Positions 47,401 to 55,857 of a stretch of 64,000 nt of DNA are shown here, in pieces. Each line of letters begins with the position of its first letter. Position 1 is the stretch's first letter. Position numbers and translations under genes: made by a program. A model generated the notes under the pieces. It had not been told where the DNA came from. It saw only the letters and a list, made by a program, of their open reading frames with translations, and did not search any database. This stretch comes from an uncultured Clostridia bacterium (GTDB lineage Bacteria > Bacillota > Clostridia > Christensenellales > Borkfalkiaceae), in the NCBI GenBank assembly GCA_944368925.1, contig CALVXG010000005.1:62001-126000 (forward strand), written 5' to 3'.

Positions 47401-48018
47401 GGCAGACGTGTCCGACGTCGCAAGATCCGCCTGCGGCGGCAGCTCCGTATGCCGCTTTGCGGCTTTTGCCGCCGTCTCCGTCGCATAGATCAGATACGCC
47501 GTCCCCAAAATCAACAGCGAAAAAATAATATATCCGCCTACAGCGGTCGTCAGCTTCACCACGGGATACACGATCAATCCAATGATCACGCCGCCCCCCG
47601 TCGTCTCGAAAAAGCTGTTTTCCCCCGCCGCATAACACGCCGAAAGATACTCCCCGTAACTCCCGTACGCAATGCCGCCTGCCGCCGCCGTGATCGTATG
47701 CACGAGGCATACCAAAAATACGAACAGCAACACGCAAAGCGCCACCCTGCGGCGCGGCGCAGATAAACGCTTCCCTGTCAAGAGCACGACTCCCGCATAA
47801 ATCAGCGCCGCCAATACCGCATACGAACAGTACCCGAACGCCCCCAACAGGAACGAACTGATCGCAAATCCCACGTTCCCGAAAATCAAATCGCGCGTTA
47901 TAAGGATCACCAACGCGATCGCCGCAAACAAAATCAGCACCAATCCTGCCGTTTCCCGCGTGAAAATCCCGCCCTTGTCCTTTTTGTTATTCTCTGAGCC
48001 TCTTCCCAAGTTATTCAA
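44488..48018 (-). CDS. ftsK: FtsK/SpoIIIE DNA translocase
   Basis: About 1176 residues, longer than the ~790 of B. subtilis SpoIIIE, because a Pro/Ser/Gln/Glu-rich linker of some 470 residues separates four N-terminal membrane helices from the motor. The motor has Walker A VAGATNSGKSV, Walker B VIIIDELADLM, and the C-terminal gamma winged helix (ALRYVVSIGQASISMIQRR). It pumps DNA through the closing septum. I chose a TTG start at 48018: AAGGGAG lies 7 nt upstream, and the predicted promoter (48080-48108) puts the transcript start downstream of the alternative ATG at 48081. If that ATG were used, the -10 would overlap the start codon. Confidence 0.9.
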   Translation of the reverse strand: MNNLGRGSENNKKDKGGIFTRETAGLVLILFAAIALVILITRDLIFGNVGFAISSFLLGAFGYCSYAVLAALIYAGVVLLTGKRLSAPRRRVALCVLLFVFLVCLVHTITAAAGGIAYGSYGEYLSACYAAGENSFFETTGGGVIIGLIVYPVVKLTTAVGGYIIFSLLILGTAYLIYATETAAKAAKRHTELPPQADLATSDTSALYSLNYADPVQQQGETASVQPSQVYAQPQQTAAQPSQMYVQPPENSAARSKRLYAIGDEFDMKTKREMRQETRRAEKAQAQSAPVSPYAQSHSILYPDRKGAGDYSWYNERFGSGGSSSPSRSSKPAEPAPYGSYTSNGIFDKDSYFNNPNRGAISREQYSNNFRTPGSSNFSEGHELSTPRTPAPQPQDEKTETPKEEKPAATYSDLYADGTENNISYSERPKKIVTDTTAQTEQPHKTEDFYRNDVPTDYSARGEKPAHRSVPSEEQSGVRGGYAASAPQNTEADSRPTFGENLGRRETAPSEPPAAEKADKQSIDVSETMRRVGFGSLPNRRGAETPSDDVQSDGQGMRETGRTPRGESAGMRAQPPVRESGITDAGADDLSGRMRGETPRASESGRTDPFSEPSKEEEPGLKPITDEFDSAVNLFDDDMPEESSVPDAMEQVRSRREPESAGLTRGRDRLSQPAEPAKEEARPKHVYAKYKAPSLDLLRDYPNLTASVNTEEVEQSKDTIVETLAALKIPCEVEKVTRGPSVTRYEINIPGNIPTARVLGCNNELAMRLHAKDGINVQINYESGLISIEVPNENKETVGLKDLLLSPEFVNAKPGSLEFGIGKDIGGRPVCGDIVKMTHLLVAGATNSGKSVCLHALIISLLYKYSPEELRIILVDPKQVEFNIYDKLPHLMINEIINDPAKVVTMLNWAIVEMERRYSLFKEKTRSGVLVREVNEYNAHLNPDEEMLPKIVIIIDELADLMSVAKKDIEDRIQRLTQKSRAAGIHLILATQRPSVNVITGVIKSNLPTRIALKVTQEVDSRTILDESGAENLLGQGDLLYRTASMTFPKRVQGAYVTNPEIEAVVDYIKSNNEAYFDDRVADYINNEKGGTGGSDSGDDDSVEAVYIEALRYVVSIGQASISMIQRRCSVGYPKAGKIIEWMENMGYISAFDGAKARKVLLTQEEFDSKYGDYGD

Positions 48019-48079
48019 TGCGCTTCTCCCTTCCGCGTTATTTCTTTTTCTACGGTTTTCCCTCAACCGATATGTTTTC

Positions 48080-48108
48080 ATTATATCATTTTTCCGTCTA
48101 TAATTCAA
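48080..48108 (-). promoter_or_regulatory. Sigma-A type promoter of the ftsK-rimO-pgsA-cinA-recA-nadE operon
   Basis: On the minus strand TTGAAT (48103-48108), 17 nt, TATAAT (48080-48085). Transcription would begin near 48073, leaving a 55-nt leader to the TTG start. Confidence 0.8.
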
Positions 48109-48226
48109 TTAAAATACGAGAATTTTTTTGAAATTTCCCGCGCGCGTATATAAAAAGATCTTCCATTCTTTCCCATTCGCAAACCGTGCCTCAAAACCGC
48201 TCTGAATCCGCTCCCTCTACACGCAA

Positions 48227-48264
48227 AAAACGCCGCCGTCTGCAAGCGCAGACGGCGGCGTTTT
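48227..48264. terminator. GC-rich hairpin, gap between ilvC and ftsK
   Basis: A perfect 17-bp stem (48227-48243 with 48248-48264), 4-nt loop, T-runs on both sides (TTTT on plus, six T on minus). Usable as a second terminator for ilvC read-through on the minus strand. Confidence 0.7.
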
Positions 48265-48318
48265 GACTCTATAAAGCTGCGTGTCAAACAGGTTTGCCAC
48301 GCAGCCGCTTTTTTGTTC

Positions 48319-48358
48319 CGCCCGCGGCGCAAACTTTTTGCGCCGCGGGCGGTTTTTC
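48319..48358. terminator. GC-rich hairpin with T-run on the plus side
   Basis: A perfect 16-bp stem (48319-48334 with 48338-48353), 3-nt loop, TTTTT following on the plus strand. No plus-strand gene ends here. Its core (CCCGCGGCGCAA and complement) recurs at 50938-50981. Apart from these hairpins the 423-nt gap 48019-48441 holds the ftsK leader and promoter, and no gene that I can support. Confidence 0.65.
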
Positions 48359-48392
48359 CGAAAACTTCGGACGGTTAAGACCGAACGCAAAG

Positions 48393-48426
48393 AAAAAGGG
48401 AGATCCGCTTTCCCGCGCGATCTCCC
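48393..48426 (-). terminator. Terminator of ilvC
   Basis: An 8-bp stem (48398-48405 with 48419-48426) extended by a bulged GC pair inside, followed on the minus strand by TTTTTC; 16 nt after the ilvC stop. Confidence 0.75.
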
Positions 48427-48441
48427 ACGATTTTTGTCTTG

Positions 48442-49464
<1,023 letters not shown>

Positions 49465-49489
49465 TTAAATTTCCTTTTGATCTGTAAAT

Positions 49490-49518
49490 ATTATAGCCTC
49501 TGCCGCCCGTTCCGTCAA
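49490..49518 (-). promoter_or_regulatory. Sigma-A type promoter of ilvC
   Basis: On the minus strand TTGACG (49513-49518), 17 nt, TATAAT (49490-49495); leader about 40 nt. Confidence 0.9.
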
Positions 49519-49605
49519 GCAAATCAGCAATTTTATTGATGAATTTTACAGATATGTTCCATCGATTTTATGAATTATTTTCCTTTGAATCATGCGCGTA
49601 AATAA

Positions 49606-49634
49606 TTGCTTTCCCCGAAAAAAAATTATATAAT
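49606..49634 (+). promoter_or_regulatory. Sigma-A type promoter of the DUF815 ATPase
   Basis: TTGCTT (49606-49611), 17 nt, TATAAT (49629-49634); leader about 30 nt. Confidence 0.85.
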
Positions 49635-49670
49635 GAATAAAAATTATTTTTCTACGGAGCTGATTTTTTC

Positions 49671-50876
49671 ATGGAATCATTCGATACGGACGCCCTGATC
49701 CTGCTCCGGGGCGTTTTACACGACGACGCAGTCGCTTCCTTCGTGAATGCGCTGCGGCAGGACGACCTCGCTTCTTACGCACACGCCGAGGAACTCCTTC
49801 TGGCGGAAGACATGCAAGATTCTTTCGCGGCTTACCTCTCCCATAAAATCCTGTACGACGACAATCTTTTCGCGCGCCGCGCGTTCGCGGGCACCCTCAA
49901 CGAGGATATCCGCCGCGCCTATTCGCACGATCTCGCCATCTTGCAGAATCTCGCAAAAAAGACCGAAACGCCTTCCGGCAAGATCGCCCTCGCCCTCAGC
50001 GACGGCTTCCCCGCCGTCCGCTACGGCAAAGACGACGAAGTCTTCGGCAAAAACTGGGGCGACGGCAATTCCCTCGATAAACTCATCGGCTTTTATAAAC
50101 ACAACGGCTACGGCGTCTACATCGGTCACAAGGCGTTCACCTTCGAACACAACGCCCTCAAACCCGTGCGCAATACGTCCGATATCTCGCTCGCGGATCT
50201 GAAAGACTACGAAGCGGAAAAGAAGGCCATCGAAGACAATACCGTCAATTTCGTGTCGGGTCTTCCCTACTCCAACATGCTCCTCTACGGCGACAAGGGT
50301 ACGGGAAAATCTTCCACCATTCACGCGATTCTCAATAAATACGCCGAACGCGGCCTGCGCGCCGTCGAGATCCCCAAAGATCAGATCAAAGAGATCAACG
50401 CCGTCAAAGAAGTGCTCGCGGGGCTTCCCTTTAAATTCTTTATCTTCATCGACGACCTCTCTTTGGAAGAGCGGGACGAAAAAGTGACTTCCCTCAAGGC
50501 GAGCCTGGAAGGCAGCCTCACCGAAAAGGGTGCAAACGTCATGATCGTTGCCACCTCCAACCGCAGGCATATCCTCAAAGAAAATTTCTCCGACCGCGAA
50601 AACAGCGTGCATGCCCGCGACACGATGGAAGAACAGCTATCCCTCTCCGACCGCTTCGGCCTTACCGTCTATTTCTCCTCCACGGGAAAAGCGGAATACC
50701 TCTCCATCATCCGCCAGCTCGCCGCCGACTGCGGTCTCAAAACTCCGCAGGAGGAACTCTTCGCTCTCGCGGAACGCTGGGCCCTCCTCAAAGGCGGAAG
50801 ATCGCCCCGACGCGCAAGACAGTTCATCGACTACGTCTTCGCCTGCGAAGCCAAAAATCAACCCGTCGAATTCTGA
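49671..50876 (+). CDS. DUF815-family AAA+ ATPase
   Basis: 401 residues. The DUF815 layout: a variable helical N-terminus (about 1-180), then a compact AAA+ core with Walker A LLYGDKGTGKSST, Walker B FIFIDDLS, sensor VIVATSNRRH and an arginine-rich SDRFGLTVYF segment. The family is common in bacteria but has no established function. The ribosome site is weak (GGAG 11 nt before the ATG). A single gene, divergent from ilvC and convergent with murC, bounded by a strong shared terminator. Confidence 0.88.
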   Translation: MESFDTDALILLRGVLHDDAVASFVNALRQDDLASYAHAEELLLAEDMQDSFAAYLSHKILYDDNLFARRAFAGTLNEDIRRAYSHDLAILQNLAKKTETPSGKIALALSDGFPAVRYGKDDEVFGKNWGDGNSLDKLIGFYKHNGYGVYIGHKAFTFEHNALKPVRNTSDISLADLKDYEAEKKAIEDNTVNFVSGLPYSNMLLYGDKGTGKSSTIHAILNKYAERGLRAVEIPKDQIKEINAVKEVLAGLPFKFFIFIDDLSLEERDEKVTSLKASLEGSLTEKGANVMIVATSNRRHILKENFSDRENSVHARDTMEEQLSLSDRFGLTVYFSSTGKAEYLSIIRQLAADCGLKTPQEELFALAERWALLKGGRSPRRARQFIDYVFACEAKNQPVEF

Positions 50877-50937
50877 TCTCTTCTGCGGACACTTCCGCGG
50901 CAGTTTCCGATACGGAAATTATGCTGACGTTTTAAGC

Positions 50938-50981
50938 AAAACCCTGCCCGCGGCGCAAAATTGCGCCGCGGGCAGGGTTTT
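50938..50981. terminator. Strong bidirectional terminator, DUF815 gene / murC
   Basis: A 21-bp perfect stem (50938-50958 with 50961-50981) with a 2-nt loop; the outer four pairs are A-T, so both strands end in a T-run. It lies between the two convergent genes. Confidence 0.85.
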
Positions 50982-51019
50982 ATTCTTTGTGCAGTCGATA
51001 AAAAACGACGGCCGCTCGC

Positions 51020-52357
51020 TCATTTGTCTTCAAGAATGCGCTTCGCGATAAAATAAATGTCGCCCGCGCCCAAAAACAAGGCGACGTCTCCCGCTTTCAG
51101 CGAACATTGCAGGTAGAGCTGCAACTGGCGCAGCGATTCCACGTACAGCGAATTCGGGAGGCTCTCCGACAGCGTCAGAGCGCTGCCCGCCGCATCAAAA
51201 TATTCCCTTGCCGCATATGTTCTGTAAATGACAAGATTTTCCAACGGCTGCAGAACCTTAAGAAAATCGTCAAAGAGCAGGCGCGTCCGCGAATAGGTGT
51301 GCGGCTGAAAAATGACGTACAGTTTGCCCGCACAGACCTCTTTTGCCGTCGCAAGCGCCGCCGCAATCTCCCGCGGATGATGCGCATAATCCGCGATCAT
51401 CTGCGCGCCGTTCATCTCCCCCAAAAACTCGAACCGCCTGCGGATCCCTCTGAATTTTTGCAGCCCGCGCGCCGTCAGCGACGGGTCATAGCCGTAATAC
51501 TCCGCCACCGACGCCGCGGCCAAAGCGTTGTAAATATTGTGCTTTCCATAGACATTCAGCTTTATTTTGTCCATTATCTTGCCATTGATCCGCAGAGAAA
51601 AACTGTACTTCCCTCCGTTCGAGCGGATATTTTCCGCCCCCACATCGCACTCGTTTGTCAGCCCGAACGTCAAAGCACTCTCCGTTTCTCCTGCAATCTT
51701 GTCTTCCCCGCACACAATCGCCGCCTTCGCCCCGCGCGCGTACGTGCGATACGCCGCGGCCAGCTGCTCCGCATCCTTGTAACAATCCAGATGATCGGCG
51801 TCCGTGTTCAGAATGACCGCCACGTCCGGGCGCAAATGCAGAAAATTCCCCATGTATTCGCACGCTTCCGTGACAAAATATTTCTCCCCGCCTGAATACA
51901 AATTGCAATAATCGAAATCTTCGCCGCCGATGTGCGCGCTGCAACTTCCCGAACATTCTTCCAGCACGTGCGCACACATGGCGGTGGCCGTCGTCTTCCC
52001 GTGACACCCCGCAATCCCTACCGTGTTCTCGAAACAGGACGCCACCAAAGCGAGCAATTCCGCCCTGCCGTACACGGGAATCTCCCTCCGCCGCGCCTCG
52101 CAAAGCTCGGGATTGGACTCCGGAATCGCCGAATTGACAACGACCGCCTGCGCATCGCCTACGTTCGCCGCGTCATGCCCGATGTATATTTTCGCTCCCT
52201 CTTTTTCCAGCCGCGCCGTAAGGAGCGTCGCCTGCGCGTCGCTCCCCGCTACGCAAAATCCCATCCGCATCAGAAAATACGCCAGCCCGCTCATACTGAT
52301 CCCGCCGATGCCTATAAAGAACACTCTCTGAATCTTTTCCCAGAATTTTCGCCTCAT
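51020..52357 (-). CDS. murC: UDP-N-acetylmuramate-L-alanine ligase
   Basis: 445 residues. Mur ligase: N-terminal Rossmann domain (FFIGIGGISMSGLA), ATP loop GCHGKTT, the central domain (TEACEYMGNFL, NTDADHLDCY, GKHNIYNALAA), and the C-terminal domain (IADYAHHP, QPHTYSRT). It adds L-Ala to UDP-MurNAc. The P-loop has Cys where Thr is more common (GTHGKTT). It lies outside the main mur cluster. The ribosome site (AGGGG) is only about 2 nt from the ATG, so the start is less certain than the gene. Confidence 0.95.
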   Translation of the reverse strand: MRRKFWEKIQRVFFIGIGGISMSGLAYFLMRMGFCVAGSDAQATLLTARLEKEGAKIYIGHDAANVGDAQAVVVNSAIPESNPELCEARRREIPVYGRAELLALVASCFENTVGIAGCHGKTTATAMCAHVLEECSGSCSAHIGGEDFDYCNLYSGGEKYFVTEACEYMGNFLHLRPDVAVILNTDADHLDCYKDAEQLAAAYRTYARGAKAAIVCGEDKIAGETESALTFGLTNECDVGAENIRSNGGKYSFSLRINGKIMDKIKLNVYGKHNIYNALAAASVAEYYGYDPSLTARGLQKFRGIRRRFEFLGEMNGAQMIADYAHHPREIAAALATAKEVCAGKLYVIFQPHTYSRTRLLFDDFLKVLQPLENLVIYRTYAAREYFDAAGSALTLSESLPNSLYVESLRQLQLYLQCSLKAGDVALFLGAGDIYFIAKRILEDK

Positions 52358-52452
52358 GCCCCTAATATATGCCGAATTATGCCGAAAATGTCCGAAAATT
52401 TGGAATCTTTTGAAAAATTTTCAAAAATTTTTAAATTTTTTTTAAAAGTCTA

Positions 52453-52481
52453 TTGAAAATTCAAAAAAGTTATAGTAGAAT
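52453..52481 (+). promoter_or_regulatory. Promoter of spoVG
   Basis: TTGAAA (52453-52458), 17 nt, TAGAAT (52476-52481) fits sigma-A. In B. subtilis spoVG is sigma-H dependent (AGGA / GAAT); only the GAAT part is present here, so sigma-H use is uncertain. Confidence 0.7.
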
Positions 52482-52523
52482 GTAGTTATTAATGAACGCC
52501 ACTGCATAAGGAGGATGATTATT

Positions 52524-52793
52524 TTGAAAATTTCAGATGTGCGTATCAGATTCGTAAAAAAAGATGACAGCAAACTCAAAGCGGTTGCATCGATCACCAT
52601 CGACGATTGCTTCGTCGTGCACGACATTAAGGTGATCGAAGGCTCGGACGGCCCGTTCATCGCGATGCCCAGCCGCAAAACCAACGACGGCGAATTCAAA
52701 GACATCGCTCATCCCTTGAACACCGAAACGCGCGAAGAACTGCGCAACGCCATTCTCGCCGCTTATTCGGAAGAGCTTTCCAAAGCCGAGTAA
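52524..52793 (+). CDS. spoVG: SpoVG, regulator of septum formation and RNA-binding protein
   Basis: 89 residues, the conserved SpoVG core: [52 protein letters not shown]. SpoVG affects asymmetric septation and binds nucleic acids. The TTG at 52524 is the likely start: AAGGAGG lies 9 nt upstream and the protein then begins MKISDVR as in the family. The in-frame ATG at 52515 directly abuts the ribosome site. It is convergent with ftsZ and divergent from murC. Confidence 0.93.
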   Translation: MKISDVRIRFVKKDDSKLKAVASITIDDCFVVHDIKVIEGSDGPFIAMPSRKTNDGEFKDIAHPLNTETREELRNAILAAYSEELSKAE

Positions 52794-52880
52794 TTTTTCA
52801 CGGCGTTTGCCCCGTGTTTTCTTTCCACTCTGCCGCTCATATCCTGTGCGGTCTTTGAGATTGCAATTTTTTCGGATCGC

Positions 52881-52920
52881 AAGTTCCCGTCCGTTTGCCG
52901 GCGGGAGCTTTTATTTTTTT
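52881..52920 (+). terminator. Terminator of spoVG
   Basis: An imperfect GC-rich stem (arms 52881-52893 and 52898-52910) followed by TTATTTTTTT on the plus strand, about 90 nt after the spoVG stop. Confidence 0.7.
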
Positions 52921-53004
52921 ACTTATTTCCCTTTCTTTTTCGCAATGGCATGCCGCATCCGCATAAAAACTGCCCTTGCATTTTTCACTTTTCGGTTTGT
53001 AAAA

Positions 53005-53035
53005 CGCCGGGGCGCACAATTCGTGCGCCCCGGCG
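53005..53035. repeat. GC-rich palindrome between spoVG and ftsZ
   Basis: A perfect 13-bp stem (53005-53017 with 53023-53035) with a 5-nt loop; A-run before and T-run (53041-53045) after. One of three hairpins in the 316-nt gene-free gap 52794-53109, in which I see no gene. Confidence 0.65.
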
Positions 53036-53053
53036 GTCGGTTTTTAAAACGAC

Positions 53054-53085
53054 AAAAGGTTCGGACAAATCAGTCCGAACCTTTT
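53054..53085. terminator. Terminator of ftsZ (bidirectional)
   Basis: A perfect 13-bp stem (53054-53066 with 53073-53085), 6-nt loop, T-run on both sides because the outer pairs are A-T; 25 nt after the ftsZ stop on the minus strand. Confidence 0.8.
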
Positions 53086-53109
53086 TTTACTTATGATCTT
53101 TGCGTCCGA

Positions 53110-54555
53110 TTATTTTTTACGGAACAGACGCTGTACAAACGTGGGGAGCTCCTTATCCTCTCCCGAAGCCTGATGCGATCCCTGACCCTGCGGCGGATAC
53201 GGCTGCTGCGGCGCGGGACGCGACGGCTGCTGATACTGCGGCTGTGCAGGCTGCTGGTATTGCGGCTGCTGCTGGTATTGCGGCTGCTGCTGATACTGCG
53301 GCTGTGCGGGCTGCTGGTATTGCGGCTGCTGCGCATACTGCGGCTGTGCGGGCTGACGGTATTGCGGTTCCTGCTCATACTGCGGCTGACGCGACTGCTG
53401 GTACGGCTGTCTGTAAACGGGCGGCTGCTGTCCCGCCATCGTATTGTTCAAAGGCGTGCGCACATACGAAGGCGACGCGTTCTGCGCGGGCGCCGCGGGC
53501 TGTGCGGGCGCTTCGTCCGCGTTGCGTTCAGGCAATCCCCTGTTCACGAAGAAATTGCGGCTCGCCACGTTGCGCTCGTCCTTCGGATTGTACATATTTT
53601 CGATGTGCGGGAATCCCGTCGCAATTACGGTGACTTCCACTTCGTCGTTGATATTGCTGTCGATGCAGGCGCCGAAAATAATGTTGGCGGAATAGTCCAC
53701 CACGCTCTGCACGAGCGTCGCCGCCGTCTGCACTTCGTCCATCGTAAGATCGTTGCCGCCGACAATGTTCAGAATGACGCCCTTCGCGCCTTCGATCGTC
53801 GTCTCCAAAAGCGGGCAGTTCACCGCGAGGCGCACCGCTTCCACGATTCTGTTCTCGCCCTTCGCAACGCCTACGCCCATGTGCGCAAGACCCTGGTCTT
53901 TCAGAATCGTGCGTACGTCCGCAAAGTCAAGGTTGATCAATGCGGGATTTACGATCAGATCTGCAATGCCGCGGATACCTTGTTTGAGAATTTCGTCCGC
54001 AACACGGAGCGCTTCCACCATCGGCGTGTTCTTCGGAACGACGCTCATGATCTTGTCGTTCGGTATGATGATCAGCGTATCGACATACTTTTTCAGGTTC
54101 TCCAAACCTTTCGCCGTATTGTCCATGCGCTTCTTTCCTTCAAAATTGAAGGGTTCCGTCACAACCGCAATCGTCAGTATTTTCAGATCGCGCGCGATCT
54201 TCGCGATCACGGGCGCCGCGCCCGTGCCCGTTCCGCCGCCCATCCCTGCCGTGATGAACAGAAGATCTGTGTCTTTCACCGCCTCCGTCAGGACTTCCTT
54301 GCTCTCCTCCGCTGCGGCACGCCCCACTTCGGGTTCGGCTCCCGCGCCCAGCCCCTTCGTGAGCGTGGATCCGATCTGTATTTTATTCTCCGCCTTGGAC
54401 AGCAAAAGGATCTGCTTGTCCGTATTGACGGCTACATAACTCGCGCTCTGAATCCCCGCCTCGATCATGCGGTTTACGGCATTGTTCCCCGCTCCGCCGA
54501 CACCGATCACTTTGATTCTCGCCACTCCGGACAAACTGTCCAAACTATTCAACAT
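53110..54555 (-). CDS. ftsZ: Cell division protein FtsZ with a long Gln/Pro/Tyr repeat linker
   Basis: 481 residues, longer than usual (~360-390). The tubulin-like GTPase core (about 1-320) has GVGGAGNNAV, the tubulin signature GGGTGTGAAP, and the NDKIM/T7 region. From about 335 to 465 a low-complexity linker contains eight PQY repeats (QPQYQQ type). The extreme C-terminus ELPTFVQRLFRKK is the conserved peptide that binds FtsA and other anchors. It polymerises into the Z-ring at midcell. It begins 5 nt after the ftsA stop. Confidence 0.98.
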   Translation of the reverse strand: MLNSLDSLSGVARIKVIGVGGAGNNAVNRMIEAGIQSASYVAVNTDKQILLLSKAENKIQIGSTLTKGLGAGAEPEVGRAAAEESKEVLTEAVKDTDLLFITAGMGGGTGTGAAPVIAKIARDLKILTIAVVTEPFNFEGKKRMDNTAKGLENLKKYVDTLIIIPNDKIMSVVPKNTPMVEALRVADEILKQGIRGIADLIVNPALINLDFADVRTILKDQGLAHMGVGVAKGENRIVEAVRLAVNCPLLETTIEGAKGVILNIVGGNDLTMDEVQTAATLVQSVVDYSANIIFGACIDSNINDEVEVTVIATGFPHIENMYNPKDERNVASRNFFVNRGLPERNADEAPAQPAAPAQNASPSYVRTPLNNTMAGQQPPVYRQPYQQSRQPQYEQEPQYRQPAQPQYAQQPQYQQPAQPQYQQQPQYQQQPQYQQPAQPQYQQPSRPAPQQPYPPQGQGSHQASGEDKELPTFVQRLFRKK

Positions 54556-54560
54556 GGTGT

Positions 54561-55730
54561 TTACCCTCCGATTCCGTTAAAGAATTTGTGTAAAAAACTT
54601 TTTTCGCGCTTGGTTTCCAGCGCCATATTCAAAAGGCTCAGATGCGAACTCTGTGCCGCTTTGTTATAATAAGGCAACTTCGGCGCTATGATCTCCACGA
54701 CCTTGTTCAGCCGCCCCGAAAGATGCTCCCGCGCTCCGCGTATCCCCGTGATCCCCTCTCCCGTCAGAAGAATCGGTTTGTAATCAATGCTCGAATCCCC
54801 GAACATCTCCAGACATTGGTTGATCACTTCACATAAAAGATCCAGCCCATCCTTCACCCGCTCCTTCAGAAGTCGGACGGGCAATACATAGGAACGCATC
54901 TTGTCCACATATTCGATCGTCGAATCCGCAGATTCCCTGCTCGAAAGATTGATCTTTCCGATCATCGCTTCCGCTACGTCGAACGGTATATCCACGGGAT
55001 CGTCGCCCGTGTACAGCTGCGCCGTCACGTGCCCACCCCCCGCAGAACAAGCTTTCTCATATACGATCCCGTTCCCGCAGACAACGCTGAACGTCATCGA
55101 TAACTTGCCTATATCCAACAGCACCGCGTATTCGTCCCGCGTCTCCGACGGGATCAGATACAATGCCTCCGCCAACGACGTCGGCAAAAATTCCGTCTTC
55201 GCAATGCCGTACTCCGACAGCATGTTACGAAAAATCTCTTCAAAACGCTTGTCCGCCAGAAAATAACTTAAATACCCCTCCAGCGAATCGCTCACCATCC
55301 CGACCGGATCGATGGTGCGCCGCTTGTCCGACGTGATATAACACACCGCACTCTGACGGATCAGATCAAAGTTCTGCTCCTCCCCGCCGTATCCCTGCGA
55401 AAACAGCGCGTTCAGATCGTACGACGTCACCCGCCGCTTGCTCTGAAAACTCATAAAACACCGCTTCGTCAGTACCTTGCAAAATTCTCCCGGCACGCCG
55501 ACATAGATCTCACGGATCCGCTCGCCAAAGCTGCGCTGCGCTTCCGCCAAAGATTCCGTGACCGCCTTCTGCAAGCCCTGCAGATCGAAAAATTCCGCAT
55601 CCGAAAAACCGTCGTACGCTTCACTATGGATCCCCTTGAATACAAAGGTATTGTTCACTCCGCGCTCCCCAATCAGGACAGTCACGGACGCCGAACGTAC
55701 GTCCAGCACCGCTACGCTTTTCCGGCTCAT
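54561..55730 (-). CDS. ftsA: FtsA-like actin-family division protein
   Basis: 389 residues with the FtsA plan: phosphate-1 VLDVRSASVTVLIGERG, the extra 1C domain (about 85-165), phosphate-2 VLLDIGKLSMTFSVVCG, adenosine motif LLTGEGITGIRGAREHLS. The last residues (KSFLHKFFNGIGG) form an amphipathic helix for membrane binding. It is a divergent FtsA, shorter than the common ~420 residues, with Lys where DIGGGTT is typical in the phosphate-2 loop. It anchors FtsZ. A consensus promoter and upstream terminator isolate ftsA-ftsZ from ftsQ. Confidence 0.9.
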   Translation of the reverse strand: MSRKSVAVLDVRSASVTVLIGERGVNNTFVFKGIHSEAYDGFSDAEFFDLQGLQKAVTESLAEAQRSFGERIREIYVGVPGEFCKVLTKRCFMSFQSKRRVTSYDLNALFSQGYGGEEQNFDLIRQSAVCYITSDKRRTIDPVGMVSDSLEGYLSYFLADKRFEEIFRNMLSEYGIAKTEFLPTSLAEALYLIPSETRDEYAVLLDIGKLSMTFSVVCGNGIVYEKACSAGGGHVTAQLYTGDDPVDIPFDVAEAMIGKINLSSRESADSTIEYVDKMRSYVLPVRLLKERVKDGLDLLCEVINQCLEMFGDSSIDYKPILLTGEGITGIRGAREHLSGRLNKVVEIIAPKLPYYNKAAQSSHLSLLNMALETKREKSFLHKFFNGIGG

Positions 55731-55759
55731 TTTTCTCTCCGTTTTTCTCTTGTTTTTAC

Positions 55760-55779
55760 AGTGTTATTATACAAACACT
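55760..55779. promoter_or_regulatory. Inverted repeat at the ftsA transcription start
   Basis: AGTGTT, 8 nt, AACACT. It lies immediately downstream of the -10 and itself holds a second TATAAT on the minus strand. Candidate operator or tandem promoter. Confidence 0.4.
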
Positions 55780-55808
55780 ATTATATAGTACTTTTACTTT
55801 TTTGTCAA
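55780..55808 (-). promoter_or_regulatory. Consensus sigma-A promoter of ftsA-ftsZ
   Basis: On the minus strand TTGACA (55803-55808), 17 nt, TATAAT (55780-55785): a full consensus match, implying strong expression. Confidence 0.95.
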
Positions 55809-55809
55809 T

Positions 55810-55847
55810 AAAAAAAACGTTCCCCGATCACATTTTTCGGGGAACGT
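55810..55847 (-). terminator. Terminator of ftsQ and the upstream mur genes
   Basis: A perfect 11-bp stem (55817-55827 with 55837-55847), 9-nt loop, then eight T on the minus strand. The T-run ends 1-2 nt before the -35 of the ftsA promoter. Confidence 0.9.
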
Positions 55848-55857
55848 AATCACATTT

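Noticed and set aside
53210..53400. Repeat array that might be CRISPR-like or a minisatellite outside genes
   Set aside because: It is in frame with ftsZ and encodes the Gln/Pro/Tyr linker before an intact C-terminal peptide.
52807..54669. A 620-codon open frame on the plus strand
   Set aside because: It runs through the spoVG terminator and antisense to ftsZ; no start signals and no recognisable domain.
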